The notes beneath the pieces are model-generated. The model was not told the origin of the DNA. It made no database searches and worked only from the letters and a program-made list of their open reading frames with translations. From Rhizobium sp. (lineage in GTDB: Bacteria > Pseudomonadota > Alphaproteobacteria > Rhizobiales > Rhizobiaceae), in the NCBI GenBank assembly GCA_027533385.1, contig JAPZUE010000020.1, forward strand, positions 61,927 to 125,926: a DNA stretch of 64,000 nucleotides, written 5' to 3'. The translations under genes and the position numbers were made by a program. Below are positions 1 through 8,242 of the stretch, in pieces (the first letter of the stretch is position 1; each line of letters begins with the position of its first letter).

Positions 1-1
1 G

Positions 2-268
2 GCGCTGAACCCGAAAAGCATCACCTTCTTCGTCGCCTTCCTGCCGCAGTTCCTCGACAAGCACGGCGACTTTTTCACCCAGATGCTGATCTTCGAGACG
101 ACCTTCCTGGTGCTGGCTTTCCTCAATGCCGCAACCTACGCCCTTATCGCCTCACGCGCCCGCAATCTGGTGAAAAGCCCAAGGGCGATCGGCATCTTCA
201 ACAAGACCGGCGGCACGCTTCTGATCGGCGCAGGCGTCGCCACCGCGACGCTGCGCTCGGGGACTTGA
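2..268 (+). CDS. LysE/RhtB family exporter, C-terminal part
   Basis: The reading frame is open from the first bases of the window and ends at a TGA at 266-268, so about 88 C-terminal residues are present and the 5' part lies outside. The visible start ALNPKSITFFVAFLPQF matches the conserved N-P-K/G...FF..F.PQF stretch of LysE/RhtB amino-acid and metabolite exporters. A hydrophobic helix (FLVLAFLNAATYALIAS) follows, then a short loop and a final GxxLIGAGVATATLR helix. Such proteins are inner-membrane exporters with about six helices. The substrate cannot be told from the fragment. Confidence 0.85.
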   Translation, partial: ALNPKSITFFVAFLPQFLDKHGDFFTQMLIFETTFLVLAFLNAATYALIASRARNLVKSPRAIGIFNKTGGTLLIGAGVATATLRSGT

Positions 269-291
269 ACCGCGAGGGCGTCAGGCGCCCG

Positions 292-442
292 CCCACCTCC
301 CCCTTGAGGGGGGAGGTCGCCGCAAAGCGGCGGGTGGGGGTGAACCAGGCTGCGAGTTCGATACATGAAGCAGGGGAAAGGTTGCGCCCTGTCACCCCAC
401 CCCGGAGCTGCGCTCCGACCCTCCCCCTCAAGGGGAGGGTGG
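292..442. repeat. Family A palindromic mosaic repeat, copy 1
   Basis: Two G/C-rich hairpin modules face each other. The left one reads CACCTCCCCCTTGAGG followed by GGGAGGTCGCCGCAAAGCGG; the right one contains CCCCGGAGCTGCGCTCCGAC followed by CCCCCTCAAGGGGAGGGTG. About 60 bp of variable sequence lies between. The same pair recurs near 2.5, 3.5, 45.8, 46.5 and 50.2 kb. This resembles the intergenic mosaic elements described in rhizobia. It fills the gap between the exporter and the gene ending at 470. Confidence 0.9.
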
Positions 443-469
443 CTGCAAACGCCGCGCTCTCACGCCACC

Positions 470-1216
470 TCACTCGATCCGCACCCGCGCCATCTCGCCC
501 GTTATGCGGATGTCGGGCTTGGCGCCGGGCGTATTCGGCAGCGCACTGTTGACATAGGAGGCGACGGCTTCAACGCCGTAGGAAACAGGCGTCGGCACGA
601 GGAAACGCACCGTGGCGTCGAGCATCCGACCGGAAATGCGGATCTCCTCCGTGTTGATGACCCGCTCGAAGGCAAGCTGTGCGCGAAGTGCTGCGCCTGA
701 GACGGCGATTTTGGCTGCATGCCCGGTAAAGGCGAAGTCGCCGGCATCACTGTCGACCCTCAGGTCCGAAAAGTCGCCTGACAGCCGCATGCGGGCGGCA
801 TTCTGGCGGATCGACACGCTTGCCTCTGGCTGAAGCTGCGCGCTGAGCGTCAGCGTGCAGTCGTCCCCGTCGTTCCAGCCGAAGAAGCCGCCGCGCTCGC
901 CCATGTCGACGCGCAGCGTCTCGCCGTCGCGGCTCATGCTGGCCTGCCCGGCGCAATCCCCGGCAAACCACCCGGAGCGCCAGACCGCGCCCCAGCCGCG
1001 CCGGGTGCCGGACAGAACGGCCTCTGTCGCGCCATCCTCCACGGTGGAGATGGATATGTCGCTTGCCGCCCCCGTCACCTCCAGCCGTGTGACGCCGGCA
1101 AGGTCGATCGGCCCGGAGATCTGATCGCTCGCTCGGATCAGCTGGACGCTGCCGTCGATGATCGCGAGCCCGACAAGCCCGCCGAGAATGGAAAGAAGGA
1201 TGGTCCGTTTGCGCAT
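470..1216 (-). CDS. Exported DUF4097/DUF2807-like beta-repeat protein
   Basis: This 248-residue protein starts at the ATG at 1216, because CAGGAG lies 8 nt upstream; a GTG three codons earlier is less likely. An N-terminal hydrophobic segment (TILLSILGGLVGLAIIDGSV) serves as signal anchor. The rest is rich in short alternating strands with repeated hydrophobic-x-hydrophobic patterns (LEVTGAASDISI, MRLSGDFSDLRVDSDAG, IRISGRMLDATVRF). That is typical of the right-handed beta-solenoid 'adhesin head' families DUF4097/DUF2807. The function is unknown, probably envelope-associated. It is divergent from the AraC regulator at 1344, which may control it. Confidence 0.65.
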   Translation of the reverse strand: MRKRTILLSILGGLVGLAIIDGSVQLIRASDQISGPIDLAGVTRLEVTGAASDISISTVEDGATEAVLSGTRRGWGAVWRSGWFAGDCAGQASMSRDGETLRVDMGERGGFFGWNDGDDCTLTLSAQLQPEASVSIRQNAARMRLSGDFSDLRVDSDAGDFAFTGHAAKIAVSGAALRAQLAFERVINTEEIRISGRMLDATVRFLVPTPVSYGVEAVASYVNSALPNTPGAKPDIRITGEMARVRIE

Positions 1217-1343
1217 GAGAGGCACTCCTGGTTTGGCTGCCCAGATCTTGCGGGAGCCGGTTTCGATGCCTCATCTGCCGCCTTCAACGCATCACCCGCG
1301 ACCTTGATCGCGATCCTGGTCGACCGGGATCGCGCTTTCGGTC

Positions 1344-2549
1344 ATGGTCGCATCGTCCCGATTGCTCTCCCGCACCCGAAACCGCCTGATGCTTTTCGTC
1401 CCGCTCTCCTTCCTGGTCGCCCTCTTCCTCGCCGTCTTTCTCGTGCGCCTGCTGCGCGAGGGCCGCGCCAGCTGGGGCGCACATGGGCTCTTCCTCGTTC
1501 TGATCGCCATGCACATCGTCCAGAGCCTGCTGGTCGGGCTGCGCTGGGGTTATGGCGTGATGCAGGTTCTCTCCGTGCTGCCGGTCATGGCGAGCCTCAT
1601 TCCGTCGATTTCCTACCTCGCCTTCCGCGATCTCGCCCGCGAACGGCAGGGGCTTGTCCCCGCCGACTGGCCGCATCTCCTGCCGACACTGCTGGTCGGC
1701 GCGATCCTGATCCTGGCGCGGCTGCCTTGGGGTCTCGGCATCCCTCCGGTCCTGCGCATCCCGGTCGATCTCGTCCTGATCGGCGCCTTTCTTGGTTATG
1801 GCATTGCCCTGCTCTGGCTCGCGCGGCTGGGGCCGGATGGCCTCATTGCCGCCCGCCTGGATGGCGCCTTGCGCTCCTACCGGGCCCTGCAACTGACCGG
1901 GATTGCACTGGTCACCTCCGCGCTCACGGATGTCGCCATCAGCCTCGACATGCTCTGGTCGGGCGGCCGCTATTCGCCGATGGTCGTCTCCGCCGCCACG
2001 ACGCTCATCCTGCTGCTGCTCGGCATCGGCGCCGTCAGCGCCGGCCAGGAGGAGATCGGCGAGGGGGAGGGGGAAGATCCGGCGAAGCATGCGACCGAGG
2101 CGCCCGAAACGGCTGCGCTTGTCCCATCGCCCGCCACCGCTTTGCCTGCCGCGCAAAACGTTTTTGGCACTTCAGGTCCGGCTGTTCCCAAATCCGCCAG
2201 CAACGACCACCGCCGCCTCGCCGTCGATCTCGATCGGCTGATGGTGGAAAAGCGCCTCTGGTCCGACCCGAACCTCAACCTCGCCCGTCTCGCCCGCCGC
2301 CTTGGCACACCCGCCCGCGCCGTCTCCGAAGCCGTCAATCGCGTCCACGGCATCAGCGTCTCGCATTACGTCAACAACCACCGCATCACCGAGGCCTGCC
2401 GCCTGCTTGATAACACCGACATGCCCGTCACCCGCATCCTCTTCGAAGCGGGCTTCATGACCAAATCCAATTTCAACCGCGAATTCCTGCGCGTCACCGG
2501 CCAAAACCCCAGCGACTGGCGACGGCGAGCACTCCCACCTCTCCCTTGA
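1344..2549 (+). CDS. Membrane-anchored AraC-family transcription regulator
   Basis: The protein has 401 residues. Residues ~15-230 carry about seven hydrophobic helices (for example VPLSFLVALFLAVFLV and GLFLVLIAMHIVQSLLVG). A Pro/Ala-rich linker follows, and residues ~300-398 form an AraC-type double helix-turn-helix: LNLARLARRLGTPARAVSEA for the first, VTRILFEAGFMTKSNFNREF for the second, then the usual TGQNPSDWRRR end. Such fusions sense an envelope signal and act on DNA at the membrane. The last residues (ALPPLP) and the stop codon lie inside the family A repeat that begins at ~2533, so the native tail was probably replaced. Confidence 0.88.
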   Translation: MVASSRLLSRTRNRLMLFVPLSFLVALFLAVFLVRLLREGRASWGAHGLFLVLIAMHIVQSLLVGLRWGYGVMQVLSVLPVMASLIPSISYLAFRDLARERQGLVPADWPHLLPTLLVGAILILARLPWGLGIPPVLRIPVDLVLIGAFLGYGIALLWLARLGPDGLIAARLDGALRSYRALQLTGIALVTSALTDVAISLDMLWSGGRYSPMVVSAATTLILLLLGIGAVSAGQEEIGEGEGEDPAKHATEAPETAALVPSPATALPAAQNVFGTSGPAVPKSASNDHRRLAVDLDRLMVEKRLWSDPNLNLARLARRLGTPARAVSEAVNRVHGISVSHYVNNHRITEACRLLDNTDMPVTRILFEAGFMTKSNFNREFLRVTGQNPSDWRRRALPPLP

Positions 2550-2682
2550 GGGGGGAGGTCGCCGCGAAGCGGCGGGTGGGGGTGAGCCATGCTGCGAGTT
2601 CGACCGATCAGGCGGTGGCAGCGTGCTAGCTGTCACCCCACCCCGGAGCTGCGCTCCGACCCTCCCCCTCAAGGGGAGGGTG
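2533..2682. repeat. Family A repeat, copy 2, overlapping a stop codon
   Basis: This has the same two-module structure as copy 1 (CCCTTGAGGGGGGAGGTCGCC... to ...CCCCTCAAGGGGAGGGTG). The left edge lies inside the AraC-family gene and supplies its TGA stop at 2547-2549. Confidence 0.9.
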
Positions 2683-2735
2683 AGACGCGCCGCATGACAG
2701 CGCCCAAGGGCCTGGACTGGCCATGATATGCGAAA

Positions 2736-2755
2736 GAGGATATGCTCATATCCTC
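2736..2755. promoter_or_regulatory. Inverted repeat, likely VapB operator
   Basis: GAGGATATG-CT-CATATCCTC is a perfect 9-bp inverted repeat with a 2-bp spacer, centred about 28 bp before the antitoxin start. A related GGATATT follows at 2759-2765. Antitoxins of this class usually bind such sites in their own promoter, so autoregulation is inferred. Confidence 0.6.
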
Positions 2756-2772
2756 AAAGGGATATTCTCGCC

Positions 2773-3015
2773 ATGCCGCTCTATATCAAGGACCCCGAGG
2801 TCGACAGGCTCGCCAGCGAACTGATCGGGCTCACGAAAACCAGCAAGGTCGATGCCGTCAGGGATGCGTTGAAGGACGCGATTGCCAGCCGGAAGGCAAG
2901 ACTGCCGATCGAGGAACGCCTTGCCAGGACCCTTCAGATGGCCGAGGCCGCCGGCCCCTTCCATCCCGGCGATCACAGACATGAAACCGATGAGATGTGG
3001 GGCGAGGACGACTGA
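2773..3015 (+). CDS. vapB: VapB-family antitoxin
   Basis: This 80-residue protein starts at ATG 2773 (MPLYIKDPEVDRLASEL). That is the usual beginning of the Rv0623/PSK-type VapB antitoxins, in which a short beta strand and a helical pair form the DNA-binding region (LASELIGLTKTSKVDAVRDAL). The C-terminus is acidic (ETDEMWGEDD) and would bind the toxin. Its stop overlaps the toxin start (TGATG), implying translational coupling. An earlier in-frame ATG at 2728 is rejected because it would cover the operator. Confidence 0.88.
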   Translation: MPLYIKDPEVDRLASELIGLTKTSKVDAVRDALKDAIASRKARLPIEERLARTLQMAEAAGPFHPGDHRHETDEMWGEDD

Positions 3016-3440
3016 TGGTCTTCATCGACGCCTCGGTCGCCGTCGCCATCATCACCCGGGAAGCCGATTGCCTGGCCCTGATGAAACGCCTGGAGCGGGA
3101 GGGCGGCCCGTTCTATGTCTCCGCAATCATGCGATTGGAAGCCACGCTTTCCATCGCCCGCCGCCTGGCCGGGCCCGACAGCCCGACAGCGCCGGAGATG
3201 GTCCAGACGGCGCGCAGTCTTGTCGACCAGTTCATCGTGGACCTGGAAGCCATTGAGGTTCCCATTTCCGGCGATATCGGCACGAAGGCTCTGGATGCCG
3301 CCCAGCACTTCGGCAAGATCGTCAACCACGCGGCCCGGCTCAACATGGGCGATTGCTTCACCTATGCCTGCGCTGCCGCGCGTGACACCCGCGTCGCCTA
3401 CAAGGGCGACGACTTCGTCCATACGGATATCGGCTGGTAA
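3015..3440 (+). CDS. vapC: VapC-family PIN-domain ribonuclease toxin
   Basis: The protein has 141 residues. The PIN-domain acidic set is visible: D5 in MVFIDAS, E42 in MRLEATLS, D113 in NMGDCFTYA and D132 in KGDDF. VapC toxins are Mg-dependent RNases that cut tRNA or other structured RNA and are held inactive by VapB. The N-terminal FIDASVAVAIITRE is characteristic. The gene overlaps vapB by one base. The family A repeat follows directly downstream. Confidence 0.9.
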   Translation: MVFIDASVAVAIITREADCLALMKRLEREGGPFYVSAIMRLEATLSIARRLAGPDSPTAPEMVQTARSLVDQFIVDLEAIEVPISGDIGTKALDAAQHFGKIVNHAARLNMGDCFTYACAAARDTRVAYKGDDFVHTDIGW

Positions 3441-3442
3441 TC

Positions 3443-3593
3443 ACCCACCTCCCCCTTGAGGGGGGAGGTCGCCGCAAAGCGGCGGGTGGGGGTGAGCCAT
3501 GCTGCGAGTTAGAGCCTTCAATCACGGGCAAGCGTGCTACCGGTCACCCCACCCCGGAGCTTCGCTCCGACCCTCCCCCTCAAGGGGAGGGTG
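3443..3593. repeat. Family A repeat, copy 3
   Basis: Both modules are intact. The element fills the space between the convergent vapC and recQ ends and may act as a bidirectional terminator-like hairpin, which is inference. Confidence 0.9.
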
Positions 3594-3597
3594 AAGC

Positions 3598-5454
3598 TCA
3601 CCGTGAATAGGCCGTGATCACCTCAAGAAACGCCTCCCCGTAGCGCTCGAGCTTCGACTGCCCGATGCCGGAAATGCCGAGCATCTCGTCCTCGTCCATC
3701 GGTCGTTCGGTGGCGAGCGCAATCAGCGTCGTATCGGGGAAGACGACATAGGGCGGCACGCCCTGTTCTTTCGCAAGCTCCATGCGCCGAGCCCGCAAGG
3801 CCTCGAACAGCGCCTGATCCGCCTGGTCGAGCCCGGCCTTGGCCTGCGCCGTCCGGGAAGACTGGGCCCGCGCCGCCTTGCCCGTCGTCGGACGGTCCTT
3901 GCGGAAGCGCACCTCGACCTCGCGCTTGAAAACGGCGCGCGCCGTGTCCTCGAGCTTCAAGGCGCCGAAGGCTGCATGGTCCACCCTGATGTAGCCGGCG
4001 GCCAAAAGCTGGCGGAACACTGATTGCCAGGTCTTCGCGGAGATATCCTTGCCCGCCCCGAAGACCGGCATGTCGCAATGGCCGAAGCGCAGAGTCTTCT
4101 CGTTTTCGGTGCCCATCAGCACGTCGATCAGATGCCCGGTGCCGAATCGCTCACCGGTGCGATAGATCGCCGCCAGTGCCTTGATCGCGGCGTCAAGCCC
4201 GTCCCAGGTTTCGACGGGCTTGAGGCAGGTATCGCAATTGCCGCATTGGCCGGAATGCGCTTCGCCGAAATGCTTGAGGATCGCCTGGCGTCGGCAGCCC
4301 GGCGTCTCGCAGATGGCCAAGAGCGCATTGAGCTTCGCCCGCTCCACCCGCTTGATCTCGTCGGCGGCTCCACCCTCGTCGATCATCCGCCCGCGCTGGA
4401 TGACATCGGCCATGCCATAGGCCATCCATACCTCCGAGGGCAGGCCGTCACGCCCCGCACGCCCCGTCTCCTGATAATAGGCCTCGACCGAGCCCGGCAG
4501 GTCGAGATGCGCGACGTAACGAACATTCGGCTTGTCGATGCCCATCCCGAACGCAACCGTGGCGACGAGGCAGAGCTCCTCCTCTTTCAGGAAAGCATCC
4601 TGGTTGGCGTCGCGCAGAGCCCGGTCCATGCCTGCGTGATAGGGCAGCGCCCGGATGCCCTGCTCGTCCAGCCAGGTGGCGATCTCCTCGACCTTGGCGC
4701 GCGACAGGCAATAGACGATGCCGCTCGAGCCCTTGTGGCGCGAGAGAAACCTGAGCAGCTGCTGGCGCGGCTGGTCCCGCTCGACGATCTCATAGGCGAT
4801 GTTCGGCCGGTCGAAGGAGGTGGTGAAAACCTGCGCTTCCGTCAGCCGGAGCCGCTCGATGATATCCTCACGCGTATGCGGATCGGCGGTTGCCGTCAGC
4901 GCCAGGCGCGGCACGCCGGGAAAGAGATCGGCCAGCTTGCCGAGCTCGCGATATTCCGGCCGGAAATCATGCCCCCATTGCGAGACGCAATGCGCCTCGT
5001 CGATGGCAAAGAGCGCGATTTCCACGCCCTGCATCATCTCGACGAAACCGGGTGTCGCCGTGCGCTCCGGCGTCACATAGAGGAAATCAAGCTCGCCGCG
5101 ATCAAGCGCCCGGCGGATCTCGACATATTCTTCGCGGCTCAGCGTCGAATTCAGCGCCGCAGCCCTGACGCCGAGACCTTTCAGCGCCTCCACCTGGTCA
5201 CGCATCAGCGCAATCAGCGGCGAGACGACGACGCCGACGCCCGGCCGGCAGAGTGCCGGCACCTGGAAGCAAAGCGACTTGCCAGCCCCTGTGGGAAACA
5301 GCACCACGGCATCGCCGCCTGACACCACATGGGAAACCACCTCCGCCTGCCGCCCGCGAAAGGCCGAATAGCCATAGACGCGCTTGAGCACCGAAAGCGG
5401 GCTCTCATGGGCCTGGTCAGAGAACAGGGGATCGGTGAGGGATTGAGTCGACAT
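3598..5454 (-). CDS. recQ: ATP-dependent DNA helicase RecQ
   Basis: The protein has 618 residues and unwinds DNA 3'-5' in recombination and fork repair. Visible motifs in order: Walker A TGAGKS (ending residue 60), DEAH at 152-155 followed by [13 protein letters not shown], the second RecA-like domain with [12 protein letters not shown], a zinc-binding cysteine set (CETPGCRRQ... CGNCDTC), the winged helix, and a C-terminal HRDC domain ([18 protein letters not shown]). The start is placed at MSTQSLTDP (5454). An upstream extension to 5538 lacks family similarity and would overlap the promoter region of the divergent gene. Confidence 0.96.
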   Translation of the reverse strand: MSTQSLTDPLFSDQAHESPLSVLKRVYGYSAFRGRQAEVVSHVVSGGDAVVLFPTGAGKSLCFQVPALCRPGVGVVVSPLIALMRDQVEALKGLGVRAAALNSTLSREEYVEIRRALDRGELDFLYVTPERTATPGFVEMMQGVEIALFAIDEAHCVSQWGHDFRPEYRELGKLADLFPGVPRLALTATADPHTREDIIERLRLTEAQVFTTSFDRPNIAYEIVERDQPRQQLLRFLSRHKGSSGIVYCLSRAKVEEIATWLDEQGIRALPYHAGMDRALRDANQDAFLKEEELCLVATVAFGMGIDKPNVRYVAHLDLPGSVEAYYQETGRAGRDGLPSEVWMAYGMADVIQRGRMIDEGGAADEIKRVERAKLNALLAICETPGCRRQAILKHFGEAHSGQCGNCDTCLKPVETWDGLDAAIKALAAIYRTGERFGTGHLIDVLMGTENEKTLRFGHCDMPVFGAGKDISAKTWQSVFRQLLAAGYIRVDHAAFGALKLEDTARAVFKREVEVRFRKDRPTTGKAARAQSSRTAQAKAGLDQADQALFEALRARRMELAKEQGVPPYVVFPDTTLIALATERPMDEDEMLGISGIGQSKLERYGEAFLEVITAYSR

Positions 5455-5596
5455 GGTGAAAGGTCTAGCCGACAGGGCAGGGGATGGCCACGGGCATGCC
5501 GAGTTTCCCGGTGGAGAAGGTTCATTGCCGCCTTGCAAGCCCGCCCTCCGGCTGCTCCTGATCGGTCACTCTCCTCAGAAATCGGATGCACCAGTC

Positions 5597-6169
5597 ATGT
5601 CCTCCCCCCTGAAGCTTTATCTCGCCGGCCCCGAAGTCTTTCTCCCCGATGCCCGCGCCGTGCTCGACGAAAAGGCGGCGATGACGCGCGCCTATGGTTT
5701 CGAGCCGATCTGCCCCGGCGATCTCGTCATTCCGCCTGCGCCGACCAAGCACCAGTTCGGTCTCAATATTTCGGAGATCGACGAGAGCTTCATGAACCGC
5801 GCCGATGGCGTGATTGCCAATCTCACCCCGTTTCGCGGCATCGCCGCCGATCCCGGCACGGTCTTCGAGCTCGGCTATATGTGCGGTGCGGGCAAGATCG
5901 TCTCGGCCTATACCAATGTCGTGGAGAGCCATTTCGACCGCACGCTCGCCTGGTATGGTGGACAGCTCACCGAGGACGACAAGGGTGTCCGGCGTGGTTC
6001 GGACGGCCATTCGCTTGAGGATTTCGAGATGATCGAAAACCTGATGCTGCATGGCGGTGTCATCAGGCGCGGCGGCCACATCGCCATCCACAAGGCAAGC
6101 CCCGAGCGACTTTATCACGATCTGACGGGCTTTGAGGAATGCCTGAAGGTGCTGGCGGAGAAGGGCTGA
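5597..6169 (+). CDS. Nucleoside 2-deoxyribosyltransferase family protein
   Basis: The protein has 190 residues. The start LKLYLAGPEVF, the NRADGVIANLTPFRG segment (residues 67-81) and the DPGTVFELGYMCG segment with a glutamate at residue 91 match the nucleoside 2-deoxyribosyltransferase fold (PF05014), in which an Asp and a Glu act in N-glycosidic bond cleavage or transfer of deoxyribose between bases. It could act in nucleotide salvage or damaged-nucleotide clearance. The substrate is not evident. ATG 5597 is chosen over longer in-frame starts because homologues begin at this point. Confidence 0.85.
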   Translation: MSSPLKLYLAGPEVFLPDARAVLDEKAAMTRAYGFEPICPGDLVIPPAPTKHQFGLNISEIDESFMNRADGVIANLTPFRGIAADPGTVFELGYMCGAGKIVSAYTNVVESHFDRTLAWYGGQLTEDDKGVRRGSDGHSLEDFEMIENLMLHGGVIRRGGHIAIHKASPERLYHDLTGFEECLKVLAEKG

Positions 6170-6171
6170 TA

Positions 6172-6786
6172 TCAGCGGCTTGGCTGTGAGGGCTGAGACG
6201 ACGCCGGTGCGGTCCCGCCTGCTGCCGGCGCGGTCCCGCCGGCTGTTGCTGCCGGCGTACCCCAGACGCTGATCTGCTGGCCGCCCTTCGTCAGGACCAT
6301 GCTGTCATAGATGGAAAGCGCCATCTCCACCTGGCGCGTATCGGTGCAGCGATTGATCAGTCCGCCGATGTAACTGATGCAGTCCGTGGTCGAGCCCTGC
6401 ACCGAACCGGTTGCCCAATCCTTTACGATCCCATCGGGTCCGACGAGGAAATAGGAGAGCCGGTTGCGGGTCGAGACGCTCTGCCGCCCGGCCAGCCCCA
6501 TGATGTCGCTGCCGCGCTCTGTTTGGGCGCCCGGCGCCATGTGTCGATAGATGGTCATGCCGTTGGACAGAGGCGTTGCGCCGATCAGCGGTCCGAAGGT
6601 TGCGCCGTCATTGCCGGCCAGTTGTTCGAGTGGCGATTGCCCGATCGCCGCAACCTGCTGATAAGGCTTGCCCAGAGCATAGCTGGTGAACGAACGGTTC
6701 GCCGTGACCTCCGCCTTTTCGGCAACTGCCGAGCAGCCTGTGACCACCAGAACCAGCGAAACCACGATCCCCAGACGTTGCAGCAT
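6172..6786 (-). CDS. Putative lipoprotein
   Basis: This 204-residue protein starts at MLQRLGIVVSLVLVVTGCSA, a signal peptide with lipobox VTGC, so it should be lipidated and anchored in the envelope. The mature part has no family I recognise. It contains GKPYQQVAAIGQSPLEQL, a run of short strands and two cysteines (DCISYIGGLINRC). The C-terminal ~30 residues are low-complexity Ala/Gly/Pro/Ser. It is convergent with the gene ending at 6169, two bases away. The in-frame extension to 6924 is rejected because it would bury the signal peptide. Confidence 0.75.
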   Translation of the reverse strand: MLQRLGIVVSLVLVVTGCSAVAEKAEVTANRSFTSYALGKPYQQVAAIGQSPLEQLAGNDGATFGPLIGATPLSNGMTIYRHMAPGAQTERGSDIMGLAGRQSVSTRNRLSYFLVGPDGIVKDWATGSVQGSTTDCISYIGGLINRCTDTRQVEMALSIYDSMVLTKGGQQISVWGTPAATAGGTAPAAGGTAPASSQPSQPSR

Positions 6787-6980
6787 GCCATCCCCCTGTG
6801 CGTGATGCGACCCCAGGCCATAAAAGCGCGAAATCGCTGCGCCGGCAACGGGCATCGGCAGCGAGCCGGTCGTCCGATTGCGCAGACGACCGCCCCGAGC
6901 CGCAGTCCGGCTTTCCCGCCACAAGCGGAGCGCCCCGCGCCCCGCCTGAGCCTCCCGCTCAAGGACAGGCTATCAGCCCG

Positions 6981-7382
6981 TCACCCCTTCTTCGCCGCCG
7001 GCTTGGCCGTCGGATCTTCAAACCGGATGCCGCAATTGTTCTTCAGCGATGCCATCTCGATCGCCTTCATCTCGCCCTTGAGGCGCGAGACTTCTGCAGC
7101 GGTCGCGCCGTCACCCTTGGCGAAGAACAGCGCCGGCCAGAAGATCACCACGCCGACACCGACGGCGACGGCATCATTGTCGGCCTTCTTCTGCTGCGCG
7201 CCGCTGGCCGCGATCGCGCGGGCGGAAACGGCGGTTGCCTCTTCGCGCAGGCGGTCGCAGGTGAGGCTTTCATAAAGCGCCGGCGAGACATAGGCCGCTT
7301 CGATGTCTTGCGGCTTGCTGGCGCAGGACGAGAGAGCGACAGCAAGGCTGAGAGCGATGGCGGCGATGTGTTTGGTATTCAT
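6981..7382 (-). CDS. Putative small lipoprotein
   Basis: The protein has 133 residues starting MNTKHIAAIALSLAVALSSC, a signal peptide with lipobox cysteine at residue 20. After it come IEAAYVSPALYESLTCDRLREEA, then a glycine/valine-rich hydrophobic stretch (AVAVGVGVVIFWPALFF) and a helix (AAEVSRLKGEMKAIEMAS). This pattern (YxxLxCxxLxxE followed by a GxxxG-like membrane segment) is common in small alphaproteobacterial envelope lipoproteins of unknown function. It probably inserts into the outer or inner membrane. Confidence 0.75.
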   Translation of the reverse strand: MNTKHIAAIALSLAVALSSCASKPQDIEAAYVSPALYESLTCDRLREEATAVSARAIAASGAQQKKADNDAVAVGVGVVIFWPALFFAKGDGATAAEVSRLKGEMKAIEMASLKNNCGIRFEDPTAKPAAKKG

Positions 7383-7531
7383 GGAAACCCCCGGTTGTTG
7401 ACCAGAGAGCGGTTCCATCAGTGGGCGCCGGCGTCAAATGCAAAATCTGCAGCCATATGGCGCAGCGCGGGATATCCACGACCAAAGGTGGATGGGGCTG
7501 TGCCTCCCTCGCAAGGAGGAAGGCCCGGCAG

Positions 7532-7945
7532 TCACTTCAACGGCTCAAACACCATCGAATGGCCGTTGATGCAGTAGCGCAGACCGGTTGGCTTCGGACC
7601 ATCGGGGAAGACATGACCGAGATGGCCGCCGCAATTGGCGCAGCGGATTTCCGTGCGGATCATGCCGTAGGACACGTCCCGATGTTCGGTCACGGCATCC
7701 GGCTTCACCGGCTCGAAATAGCTCGGCCAGCCGCAACCGGCGTCGAACTTGGTATCGGAGACAAACAGCGGTTCGTCGCAGGCCGCACAGCGATAAAGGC
7801 CCTTCTCGAAATTGTCCCAGTAGGGACCGGTAAAGGCGCGTTCCGTGCCGTGTTCGCGCAGGATCCGGTATTGCTCAGGCGTCAGCTGCTCGCGCCATTC
7901 GGCATCGGACTTGACGATCTTCGGCGCGGGATTTGAAGTGCTCAT
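7532..7945 (-). CDS. msrB: Peptide-methionine (R)-S-oxide reductase MsrB
   Basis: This 137-residue enzyme reduces methionine-R-sulfoxide in proteins using thioredoxin, repairing oxidative damage. The four structural zinc cysteines are visible (C53, C56, C102, C105 in CAAC and CANC). The catalytic cysteine is C125 in [10 protein letters not shown] and C71 in GCGWPS is a likely resolving cysteine. GHVFPDGP is the usual substrate-loop motif. The family more often has INSAS after the catalytic Cys; INGHS here is a common variant. It has no signal peptide and is probably cytoplasmic. The start at 7945 excludes an unlikely 31-residue extension. Confidence 0.95.
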   Translation of the reverse strand: MSTSNPAPKIVKSDAEWREQLTPEQYRILREHGTERAFTGPYWDNFEKGLYRCAACDEPLFVSDTKFDAGCGWPSYFEPVKPDAVTEHRDVSYGMIRTEIRCANCGGHLGHVFPDGPKPTGLRYCINGHSMVFEPLK

Positions 7946-8242
7946 GCTCTGCTCCTCGTCGGGGTCGGTCGCCTGGAAAGCACAGGCTGGGCCGGGTCTG
8001 CTCGATAGATAGGGTCCGACACATCGGGCGGCAATCATGCCCTTGCCGCTTTCGTCGTGGCACTCAGATGCGCCTTACACGGACGACCGAAATTCCTGCG
8101 GTCTTTCCAGAAAAACATGCACTTGACGGGTCTGTGAGGTGGCTGCTGCCGTTTTTGCTTGAGGCTGGGGATGGCATGTCCTAACAGGGAAACGCCTTTT
8201 ATCGTCGAGACGATCGACCATCGAAGCTCATGAGGAGACGGA

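Noticed and set aside
4024..5322. 432-residue plus-strand frame
   Set aside because: Antisense to recQ, with Arg/Asp/Gln-rich composition and no domain.
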